Shown here: in pieces, positions 18,331 to 28,573 of the stretch
Layout: the number at the start of each line of letters is the position of its first letter
How positions within the stretch are numbered: position 1 is the first letter of the stretch
Origin: Symbiodinium natans
Taxonomy: Eukaryota; Sar; Dinophyceae; Suessiales; Symbiodiniaceae
Direction: 5' to 3'
Assembly: GCA_905221605.1 (NCBI GenBank)
Contig: CAJNDS010001391.1
Coordinates: 196,501-260,500, forward strand
Length of the DNA: 64,000 bases
The notes under the pieces: generated by a model
Told to the model about the DNA's origin: nothing
What the model saw: the letters and a program-made list of their open reading frames with translations, nothing else
Databases searched by the model: none
Program-made: the position numbers and the translations under genes

Positions 18331-20940
18331 GTCCCTCTCCACAAAACGCTCGTATTCTTGATGGGCCACACACTGCAAGCTGAAAGTATGTGAGTTTTTC
18401 GAACTGGGCACTTCCCAAACCAAATTGCCAAACTTTTCCTCGTCTTTGATGTGCCGTCAATTGTTGCTGCCGGGTGTTCAAACAATCTGGAATCTGTATA
18501 CCACCTGGCTCGAGCCGTCAGCAGTATGTCGCAAGCATGAACACCAGTTAAAATCAATGAGGGCATCCTTGAAACAACCCGTGCATGTGTTCACACGCGG
18601 CTGCCTGCGATTAAAGTGCGCCTCTTGTCACTCTATATTGGGCGTCGCGCGCTGCGGCAAGTCCTGCCCTTCCCCGCGAGCCTGCCCTGCCGATGACGCA
18701 TCGACACGTTGCAAGGCTGGTACTTTGGATGCCCTGCCCAATTGGTCGCAACCGTCTTCGACGGACACCACCAAGCAACAGCCCCTCTGACCCTTTTTAA
18801 CATGTCGATTTCGTCGCCTGCTCCGCCGGAGTGCCGGCAGCGGTTCTCGAGCTGTTTGGGACCTGCAGAAGCTCCACAGCATGTGGACACGAAACTGCGA
18901 CTTAGAGACTGACGATCACCTCCGCGGAAGCAATGTACAGTAGCAACATGTAAGCGACTTGCACAACGCGAACAATTTCATGTGCACGCGCTGCATCTGC
19001 GATCGTTCAGAGCTGAAGTCGCACGGGGCGTGAACTCTGGAACCAAATTTATGGTGCTGCTACGCGCTCCTCACCGCAAGTGGAGGAGCTCACAAAAAAG
19101 CTGGTGAAAATGCCTGTTCCAGGGCAAGAAGACGCTGCTTTGCTGCCAGATCTTCAGCAAGCATGCCATGAGAGATGTTCTACCTGCAGAGTGGAACAAG
19201 GCAAGAGAACCCAACATGTTTGGGTTCCTCCAACCTCACGCGGCTGGTTTATCTTCAGGTCGAAGGTCTCGCAGATTAATTACAGCTTTGGCGTGATCGA
19301 GGAGTGTGATGCGCGCGGGATTGCTGTGAGCGTCCGCGGACACGCCAGCCAAGACGAAAGGAGATAGACATGGCCCGGTCAAATGTTGGACGTTAGTGCG
19401 TTCGTCTTTTGCAAACGACACTGTGCCGGCATGGCTGGCTGCAAGTTGCAAAGGCGCATACAAACGTGGGATACAAGTGGAAGGAGCTCGCGCAAGGAAC
19501 GCCCGGAATGCCCGGAACGTGAGATAAAACCTCACAAGGTTGACAGGTAGCTTTGGGCAGAAGACCCAAAGCACGCCGGCTCCTGCAATGGATGGAGCCT
19601 GGAATGAACTATGCCAACGACGTTGCTGGCTCGAGCGCCTACAACCGAAATCGCTTGTGGAAGACACGCGGTGGATGGCAGATCGTCCGATGCCTGGATG
19701 AGTGAGTATGAAGGCGCAAGGTGTGGGGCCAGCCTGGGTCAGCGATGGACCCGCTGGTGCCATCCCATCTCCCGACGGCACCCTGCTCTAGAGCCTGCAG
19801 TCATGCTTACGGGGTGTTTCCTGAACGCGCACCAGACTTGGCGAAGGCTCCCTTTATGTCACGCACTTACTCAATGAGGCCCAGCATTCTCCCACGCTTG
19901 ACAAGTTAAAGAAGGTGTTTGCATGCGTCAAGCCAACTGTCACAATGCATTCATTCAGCCATACCATGGGAGTTAAAGAATCAGTGAATGGCATCGCTCA
20001 GATAAGCACCCAAAACAAGAACCCCGAGTCACAACACGTAGCACTTTTTTAGCTCTCCGCAACAGCATCTCTTCCTCCTGCACCTCCTCCTTGTCGACAT
20101 GAGAGCCGTCATTCGAGAGCTCTCACTATTGCCGCCTTCGCCTGGTGATGCCTTTTGCTTGAGGTGTTGCAGGAGTTGAAGATGTCACCAACATGGGCAA
20201 CAATGGCCCCATGGGTAGCGTTTCGAAGATCTCCGCGACGTCCACGCCCAGCGCCCGCTGATGCGACTGTTCGACCGCCCAACATCTCCCAACCGTCCGT
20301 CGTTGATCGAGAGCTTCATCGCATCGGATAAACGAGCATGCAATGGAGGGGTTGACTGACACCAATGCGAACACACAGCCTGAGGCAGGGAGCTTCCAGC
20401 TCGTGTTGGGACCTTGCATGGCAACTCTCCACTCTGAAAACCGAACTAGCGCAATACGCGGACCGCAGCCAACGTATTTGCAACCCTTCAGAATGGATGC
20501 CCTGATATGCTCAGGCACAATCAGGCGAATTCTGAATCCAGCCCAGGGCTCCCGAACCCTCATGTGTTTGCGAGTGGATCATGAATCACGCTACAGCCAT
20601 GACACTGGCCATGAAGACTTGAACGGTCCTAAACAATCCCGAAAAATTTAAGGCTCATCATTGCTGGCAGGGATCGAGCGCTACCAGCAGCTGCTGTCGG
20701 CTTCAATGTGCTTCCAAGTCAATGCAAGCGCCGCACAACTCCGGATGTGTCCTGCCAAGACTAGTGTCGACTGAAAGCCACTAAGCAAGACGCAAGCAAA
20801 TGGCTTCGAGATGATAGGCCAGGAAATCATAAGAGTCTAGTAGCTTCGCTTCAAGTACTTGAGAAAGGGCAGCTCCATTAAACACGAGCCCTTCATATGA
20901 ACTGCGCGAACTCACGAAACATCAGCTAGACTGAAACTAC
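18330..20940. other. no supported gene; mostly unique sequence
   Basis: No recognisable domain or exon series was found. One minus-strand frame of 145 codons (20126-20563, MRVREPWAGFRIRLIVPEHI...) is longer than expected by chance and has unremarkable composition, but it has no family resemblance. No repeats of note. Confidence 0.4.
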
Positions 20941-20979
20941 CTCGCTCTCTTCTCGCTCTCATGCTCTCACGCTCTCTAG

Positions 20980-21998
20980 ATAACTCTCTCTCTCTCTCTA
21001 TTCTTCTTGTTTTCTTTCTTCTTCTTCTGCTTCGGCTTCTGCTTCTGCCCAGCGAAGAGATAAGGAGACCCCGGCCACGACGGCCCGCTGCTTGGTTCGG
21101 TCCGAACGAAAGCCCCCCGTTTCTCTCTTTGTCTCACGTTCTCACGCTATCTCTCTCTCTCTCTCTCTCTCTCCCTCCTTCTTCCTTCCTTCCTTCCGCT
21201 GCACATGGTCCCCAAGGGGCGTGTTCAAGCGAGATCGTCGGCGTCAAAAGCGCGTGCACGTCTCGGGCTGTAAACCAAAACAATGGAAACAATGGTCACC
21301 CGACAGTGGGTGGAAGAGATTATCATGACGGACGTGCACAAACAGCGCGTGCTTTGGGCTGGGGATGAAGGCAACAACAGGCAGGGTGCGCGCGGACGGA
21401 AGTTGAGACAGGTCCTGCCCCGAAATGTGACCCTCCCCCATTGGCTCCCCCCCATACAGATTTGGCAGCGTGTAGGGGAGGGGTGAGTGTTCCTATCTCA
21501 AAGGCTGGTAGGTGCTGTTTTGAAAACGTCCTCCGCTGTGCAGTGGATCATCCTGCAAGACCTTTGAGTTAGTGGGTGCATGGGCCTCTTTGTTGGCATG
21601 GGTCTGTTGGACCGGATTTCATCTGTCCGGACTATATATAAAGTACCCCGAACGATTTATTAAACTGGCCGAACTGTTTTACATCGTCCGGAATCGTTCG
21701 GAACCGTTCTGGACATTTGTAACAGTGCCGCGAGAGACCATCACTCAAGTCAAAGTCGCAACAATAGCCCCACAGTGGTTAAAATTCGCCCGGAACCGCT
21801 CGGAGCCGTTCCGCTCTCTCTTCTTCTTCTTCTTTTTCTTCTTCTTCTTCTTCTTCTTCTTCTTCTTCTTCTTCTTCTTCTTCTGCTGGGCATGAGGGGG
21901 CCCGAGGGTCCCCCACGCACCAAGGCGCCCGAGCGCCAGGTCCAGGTGCGGAACATACATAGAGAGAGCTCTCTCTCTCTCTCTCTCGCTCGCTCGCT

Positions 21999-22035
<37 letters not shown>

Positions 22036-22060
22036 ACTCTCACTTTCTCTTTCTTTCTTT
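20980..22060. repeat. pyrimidine microsatellite cluster (CT, TTC)
   Basis: Several CT and TTC tracts: CT at about 20984-20999 and 21150-21172, (TTC)n at 21821-21883, and CT/CA-rich at about 21969-22045. Between them (21660-21820) an imperfect motif resembling CGGAACCGTTC occurs at least three times. No coding signal; leucine/serine open frames here are artefacts. Confidence 0.8.
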
Positions 22061-22129
22061 CTTTCGGAAGCACCAGGGAGGATGGTGGCTAGAGGTCACG
22101 GCCCTGGCAACGAGCCCTAGCACCACCAC

Positions 22130-22862
22130 CACGCCAAACCACACCCCTGCCCTACCTCCAGGCACAACGGGCTTCCTGTACCAGGAAACAGCCACGACCA
22201 ACCAATGGACACTCCACATCCATGATGCGCCGGAGCCAAATACACCAGGAGGCCCATACCTAACAGTGCAACCGTGGACGTGGATCAACCTTTACCTCGT
22301 GGACGAGACCCTTCCCAGCCAACCCAACCAACAACCACCACCGAGCGCCTTGGCGTCACAACATACCCACCCCGCAGACGTACCAGAGCACCCAACCCAA
22401 GACCCAAGCGAAGGGGGGCACCCTCACTCGCATCCGAACGGCCAACCAGCCGCCACAGCCACCACACAACAACCACCAGTAGAAGCCACGCAAAGCTTCT
22501 ACCGACCAAGACCATACCCACGACAGACACAGCCAGCAGAACCAAAGGACCTATCCGAAGAACCCGACGACGCTGCGCTCATGCAAAACCACAACAACCA
22601 GGCGCCGGGAGCACGCCCCCTCCCGAACACGAGCAGGGACGACGCAACACCAGAAGAACACGCGGATACCGCCGGCCCCGAAACCAAGCGGGCGAGAACG
22701 CAACAGACCCAATACCCAACACTCCACACCGGAAGCAGCAGCCGGCAGCAGCAGCAGCAGCAGCAGTCGAGACACCCCAGCAGCCTGCGTCAACCAACCG
22801 CCAACCAACACCATGGACGCAGCGCTGGAAGAAGCAGGGGGCCAAGCCCGCGACCTCATTGA
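22130..22862 (+). pseudogene. Pro/Gln-rich ORF, possible retroelement ORF1 remnant
   Basis: An open plus-strand frame with a structured-looking start (TTGFLYQETATTNQWTLHIH, GGPYLTVQPWTWINLYLVDE) followed by a low-complexity tail rich in proline, glutamine and histidine, with a (CAG)n-encoded Gln run near 22755. I do not recognise the family. Codon composition is strongly skewed to C (CCA, ACA, CAA) unlike the neighbouring DNA. A second frame from 22813 takes over at the end (see next entry), which suggests a frameshift. Inference: remnant of a retroelement ORF. Confidence 0.4.
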
Positions 22863-22985
22863 AAACCTCCCACACATGAGCAGAGCCGAGCAAATCGAAC
22901 AAGGGGAGCTGATCCGGGCCCTCATCACGGCGGGCATAGGACAAATGGAAGGGGTGCAGGCAGTCACAGACTGGCGTTGCGTGCA
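22813..22985 (+). pseudogene. continuation of the 22.1-kb ORF in another frame
   Basis: MDAALEEAGGQARDLIENLP and MSRAEQIEQGELIRALITAG form a helical, well-composed segment that runs into the CTTT repeat at 23007. It overlaps the tail of the previous frame, so either there are two overlapping ORFs or one ORF is broken by an indel. Confidence 0.4.
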
Positions 22986-23006
22986 TCGTGTCCGGGGTCG
23001 TGACTT

Positions 23007-23142
23007 TCTCTCTCTTTCTCTCTTTCTCTCTTTCTCTCTTTCTCTCTTTCTCTCTTTCTCTCTTTCTCTCTTTCTCTCTTTCTCTCTTTCTCTCTTTCTC
23101 TCTTTCTCTCTTTCTCTCTTTCTCTCTTTCTCTCTTTCTCTC

Positions 23143-23198
<56 letters not shown>

Positions 23199-23199
23199 C
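23007..23199. repeat. (TCTCTTTC)n microsatellite
   Basis: About 19 copies of an 8-bp unit TCTCTTTC degrading into pure CT at the right end. It truncates the open frame at 22813-22985. Confidence 0.97.
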
Positions 23200-25121
23200 A
23201 GCACCAGTCGCGATTGGTCTGTGTTGCGTGCACTTTATGAAACAGGAAGGCATATCAAAATGGTTCATCTTGGAAAGCAAACGCAGGCCCATTTTCCACG
23301 CACTCACATCTGCCCAGACATCTGCCGATGGATTCGAAACAGAGAAGCCCTCAGCAGTTCCACCAACATCCTAGCCGCTTTGCCGCGACCTGAAAGACCG
23401 GGCGAATAAAACCTGAAGCGTCTTCAAGCAGTTGTTTCTTCTTGCGAAGACCGGAAGTGTTGAAACTTTGCAACTGGATGATCTTCACACAAAAGATAAG
23501 AGACAAACACTCCCAGCTGCCACGCAAACAATGTTCGACAACGGTGCGTCATTGCGCGCTGGGCCAATGACAAGTTTTCTTCGGTGTTTCTTGGGGAGAA
23601 CGATGATAGCCTAATGATGCAAAAGGCAATCCAAGCGTTCCACATCTCAAGAAACGAAGAAAAAACTATCGTGAACAAGACAGCTTGTCTTCAAGGAATA
23701 GCGTCCACATTGGATGCAGTACAAGTGGGGCACATGACTGGCACTCCATCTTGCCAACCCAAAAAATACCCAGGCAAACGCTCTTGGAACCGAATATTGC
23801 CAACACCATCTGTGGACCCATGGCAAGACACGCAGAGGCTCAACTGTTTGCCATCCACAGCTTCCACATCCATGACACAACAAAGACGGGCAAGCCTGCA
23901 TGTCCCGCAATACTCCGGGGGGCGGGGGGCGGGCGGAAACACGGCAGCCGATTGAGCTTTCCATGCACAATTGCTGCCCGTTGACGGGAGAATCTAAAGC
24001 GACAGGACAATCTAGAGTTGGGCGTTCCAGGGACACTTTGGGGTTGGGTAGACCGGGCGAGGAGAAGAGTTCCGGGCGAAGAGAAGACTTCAGTGAAAAA
24101 TCAAACAACCACACCGAGGGTGGGGAAAAACAAAAAAAAGAGCCCAAGCAGACACCAGACAAGGGAGAAGAATCTCCAGAGGCCCATTGGCAAGCATCAG
24201 TTAGCACCCCTCACTACAGGGGCCTGATGTTGTCGCAGGTAACCACCTGCTCGAGCAAAGACGAAAGGCAGAGAAAGACTCCAAGAGCTCATTGGCAAGC
24301 AGGAGCGAAACAGAAAGACAGAGTTGTTTGTGCAGTTGTGAACTAGGGATTCTCATGTTGTCGAGTTGTAAAGCAGGGATTCTCACGTTAATCTCGGGGG
24401 GGGAGGGGGACCCCCCCCTTGGGACCTTAAACCTCCGATAATATCGGAGATTAAGGCCCCCTGAGTGCAGTTTGACCAAACAACAAAGTGGTAAACAAGA
24501 ACTCCCGCAAGCTTCGAAGGAGCTAGCTTTCGTGACAACTCCTTTTGCAAACCGATTTTTTGAACTCTTGCATTTGACTCCTTGTTTCACTCCTCCTCCT
24601 CTAAGAGAAGCTCCTCGGCGCGGTCACATCGTGATTGCCGCAGAAGGAGCTGGTCTGGCACGGGCCTCGCATTCAGAGCCAACACAAAAGAGAAGATTTC
24701 CCAAATGCAAAGTGATTACACTTGATTACACTGTAAACATTGCAGGATATGAACTCTTGCACAAAGCTGCAGTACACAGGTCACACACTGAGGCTGCAGA
24801 CTGAGAGCAAGAGAGCCACAATCAGACCAAGAAAAAGAAGCTGCAAAGTGGGATCAAGGCTAGGACATTGCAACTGACGCGGACCAAGCATTCGAGGCAA
24901 AGGGGCAAGATCCCAAACTTCCTCAGCAGCCGCTCCAAGAAGGCATACCTTGGGCTTCAGAAAGGCTGCAAGCATGGCCGCACTTTTGCCTCCGATAGAA
25001 AGCTTAGACATACAGCATATATACAGCTTATATGGGGCTTCTGGGTTGCGACGGTGGCCGTTTGGGATCAAACCTCTCAGTCTGGGAGTCTAGGAGTTTG
25101 GGCATCTGGGAATGTCAAGTC

Positions 25122-25156
<35 letters not shown>

Positions 25157-25430
25157 GATCGCACAGGCACCCTGCCCCAATGCAAATGGCATGCTCTGTG
25201 AGGCTCAGGGGGGTTCCTGGACTCTTCCTGGACTCCTTGTCCTTGCTTCGACGTTTCCAAGTTTCAGTGCCAGTGCCCTACTCCGGCCGATCCAACTGAA
25301 GCCAGAACAACACAACGAAAAGCTCCATGCGAGCGCACTCGCAAGCAAAGTTGTAAACTTCGCACACAGCCATTGCACGCAAACTTAGTCGCACAAACGG
25401 CACAAAGAAACGACAACCACGCCTAGCTAA
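23200..25430. other. no supported gene
   Basis: Unique sequence without recognisable exons. It contains an imperfect palindrome at 24432-24459 (CCTTAA, CTCCGAT, centre AAT, ATCGGAG, TTAAGG) and a (CA)16 tract at 25124-25156. Confidence 0.4.
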
Positions 25431-25432
25431 CT

Positions 25433-26987
25433 CTAGCTAACTATGCAAACAGCCGCCGACCCGCAGAAATGGCCCAGGCAAGCGAGATGCTCGGGTGCCA
25501 ATGCCTCCTTAAACCTGAGGACCAGCGTGTCGTTGTTGCACAAGTCCGTTCGATGCCCAGGGCGGTGGTTGTGCCGTGCCAAGCGGCACCACTCCGGCGC
25601 GGTAAGCCCAAGAAACAGTAGGACCCTGTAGAAGGCCTCCGGAGCCTGCAAACGCAGGTGCTCTTGGTGCAAGACGACCAGCCTCTGCCCGAAGAGTCGC
25701 TGCACGTGTTCCAAATGCCTTCGGACGTCAAAGCGTCTCAAGAACCCTGGCTCCAACGCGCTGGCAATGCTGTCGTAGCACGTGCCCGGCCGTAACAGTG
25801 GTCCTGCTTCTGGGTGTGGGAGGGACGGGTTGCAGATGTGATACCACCAAAAGGCTTTGTCTATCCGACTGAGAGGGTCGCAAACGACCAGCAAGACTCT
25901 CAAGCGCTGAATACGAGCTAAGGCCATGCGGGCTCGAAGGTGCGCCCAGAGACTTGGATGCCTGAGCCCTTTCAATGTTGATGAACTTCTCCACTGCGAG
26001 TTAAAGGCTTCGACTTCTGACAGGTACGGAAGCAGTCTGTCGTGCGCAAACAGAGACTCATCCTCCTCGCCGCCTCTGCTGAACTCGACACCCTCAAGCT
26101 GCTGCAGCCAGCGCCCAAGCGACGTGGTTCCACAGTTATCAACTCCCGCGATGACGAAGTCCAACTCAAAGCGGGACCAATGTGAGAGTTCCACCACCTG
26201 TGCTTCAGCTTCTGTGGGAACCGGAAACGCCACTGCCGCGCCCAGAACATGCATCAGGTATCCTCAGAATGCTCACATGCTCACGTATCATGCGACTCGA
26301 ACTCGCATATTTGCCTTTCATCTTTAAGGACGACTTCAGGTTGTGGGGGCAGTTGATTGAACGTGCTTCTTTCCAATAGATCTGCTGAGGCTCCGCTCAG
26401 GAGTTCCTCCCTAACCTCCCCAGCACTGCACACTTCGGGCGTGCAGAGGCCGACGCGCATCAAAGGCGCCAGGGCCTGGACCTTTGCTGGGAGCTCCAAG
26501 CACCCTTCGCAACCCAGTTGCTGCGCTTGCTGAATCCAGCTGGGAAAGTACAACTCGCGGTCCAGGGAAACTTCCCAATATCTTGCTCCTGGTCAGGCAC
26601 AGAACAAAGAAATAAATGCAAGAACCAGCACAACAGAACACCCACCAACTATAGCAACGTCTAGCTTCAAACAGCCAAAGCGTTCAAAGCATTGCAAAGT
26701 CAGCAGCCTGCAGCCCAGCATGTGGAGGCACAAACCTCTGACAAGTTTAGGACGTACTCGGCATAGTGCCCAGGAAGCTCATCCGTTTGCAGGCCCCCGC
26801 TCCAGTAGTCCACGTGTGCGGCGGTGGCTGCACCGGAGGCGCCCACCAGGTCCCCGAAGCTCCGCGGATCGAAGAAGGCGCCCCCGCAGCGCCCCGCCGC
26901 ATAAAACGCATCCGCCGCATCCGCCGAGCCCGCGGCGTGCGCGGGAGACCAGGCATGCCAGGGCCACGCGAGCCATCGGAAGTGCAT
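25433..26987 (-). CDS. sulfotransferase family protein with NRF-like Cys-rich N-terminal region
   Basis: Three exons by my placement: 26987-26732, 26585-26332 and 26197-25433 (stop TAG), with GT-AG introns and matching phases. Exon 3 carries the sulfotransferase domain: LDFVIAGVDNCGTTSLGRWL is the 5'-phosphosulfate loop of the PAPS site and RVLLVVCDPLSRIDKAFWWYH the 3'-phosphate motif (usual RDP..R...S). The enzyme would transfer sulfate from PAPS to a carbohydrate or protein acceptor. Exon 1 starts with MHFRWLAWPWHAWSPAHAA, a possible signal peptide or anchor consistent with a Golgi location. Exons 1-2 (HVDYWSGGLQTDELPGHYAE, GLCTPEVCSAGEV) resemble the Cys-rich NRF domain, unusual in front of a sulfotransferase. 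The catalytic assignment is moderately firm; the N-terminal one is tentative. An upstream exon cannot be excluded. Confidence 0.72.
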
Positions 26988-26989
26988 GA

Positions 26990-28570
26990 GCCAGGCATGA
27001 GCCAGGCATAGGGGGACTCAGGAAGGAACATATTGACGTAAGGCACTTTGCACGGCGTTTTTACGGGGCATTAGGAGGCTTGAGTGAGCTATTGCGCAAT
27101 TTCGGGGAGCCCAACGAGCAAAAAAGAGCCAAGAAGGGCCGCCCTGCATCGCGCGGCTCACCCGAATCCCAGGACAGCTGCGGATGTGCAGCGTTCAGTG
27201 TTTTCAAGGTGCTTCGGTGGGACTCTCTTCCTTGGAGCATCTGCGCAATTATCCGCCGACCCCGGGGGCGGCGTCAGTGAAGACCCACTGCTTTTTAGAC
27301 CTTCCACCTCATCCATGACAGTCCGCCAAGCGCTACCCCAACTCCCACCCGCCCCCACCCCCCAAGCCCCCCGCCCCCCCCTCCCCCACCTCATCTACGT
27401 CCCCCAAGGCGATTGCCCCTCCCACCCCACCCCAACTCCCCCAGCTTCCAGCACACATCCCGACTCCCCCCACCCACTCCAACACGGCCCTGGCCCCATG
27501 GCTTCATGGCCCCAGCGCCCCAAAAACCTACCCCCATGGCCCCATGGCCCAGCCTTCTACCAGAAGGCCCCGCAACCCCCCCCCCCCCTCCCCCCCACCC
27601 CACCCCCCACGCCCCCCCCACCGGCCCCCCCCTGCGCCCTCCCACACGACAAGGTCACCTCCCCCCCACCCCAATGATTTCACACAGTAGGCCTGCTGCC
27701 TGCTTCATCACCCCCAGCGCATGCCCAACCCTCGCGCCCCCACCGCCCTTAGCGCCCTGCCCCGAGCCCCAAAGATATGAATTTCGGTTTTATACAGATA
27801 TAAAAAGATAAAAGATAACTAAAAGATATCTCCTTGATCTTTTGGTCTTCATGTTTACCAAAAACCCATTATATACTTTAAAATACTATGTGTATAGATA
27901 TTAGTTATAATTACATAGAACTCATTCTTTTTAAATAGTTTTTGCTACAGCCCTTCACCCTAAACCCTAAATCTCGGAGCCTGTACTGGCTCTGCGGTTT
28001 GCCGGCCTGCCGCCCGCCCTCCTGTCTGGGGTCGGCGGCACTGGCGGTAGCCGTTAAATAATGCAATTGATTGCAACATCTTGCGACGCTCTTTGAATCC
28101 ATGACGTGGCTCCTATCGGCTTCTGTTCGCTGCGGCTCCTGTACAGTCTCCGCACTGCCGAAGGTGACACAAAGCTTGTGCTATCACCGGCATCGCTAGG
28201 GCATCAAGCACCCTCTGCTGTAGACTTCTCCGGAGATCCTGTACAGAACCATGCTGAACCCCCGTTAAGAATCCATGAGCTCCAGAAGATGTGAGACTCA
28301 CGGGGTCGGACTCTCATCCCTTCATGGCCATCCTCAGAGTTCGAAAAGGTTCGAAACACGGATTGCTTTGCTTCTCTGCCGATTTGCCTCTGGAGCAGTT
28401 CAGTGTTTTTAACAAGAGATGCCGTGAGGAGCGCGCGGCTTCAAGATGTCGAGGTCCTGCGATCTACGGACTGTCTTGGGCAAGCTCGAGCTCGGGCTCT
28501 ACTGGGACTGGGAGTGTCAGGTGCGCATCCTGTGACTGGAAGGGTTCCATGCCACATCATGCCACTGCAC
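26990..28570. other. intergenic: C-rich tract and AT-rich island
   Basis: From about 27340 to 27680 the plus strand is almost only C with A/T sprinkled in (CCCCCA-like); the proline-rich open frames there are artefacts. It is followed at 27775-27945 by a sharply AT-rich island (about 75-80% AT by eye). A short CCCTAAACCCTAAA occurs at 27957-27970. No gene seen. Confidence 0.6.
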
Positions 28571-28573
28571 AGA

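Noticed and set aside
27084-27811. Proline-rich plus-strand ORFs
   Set aside because: Low-complexity C-rich DNA; no structured segment and opposite to the gene cluster orientation.
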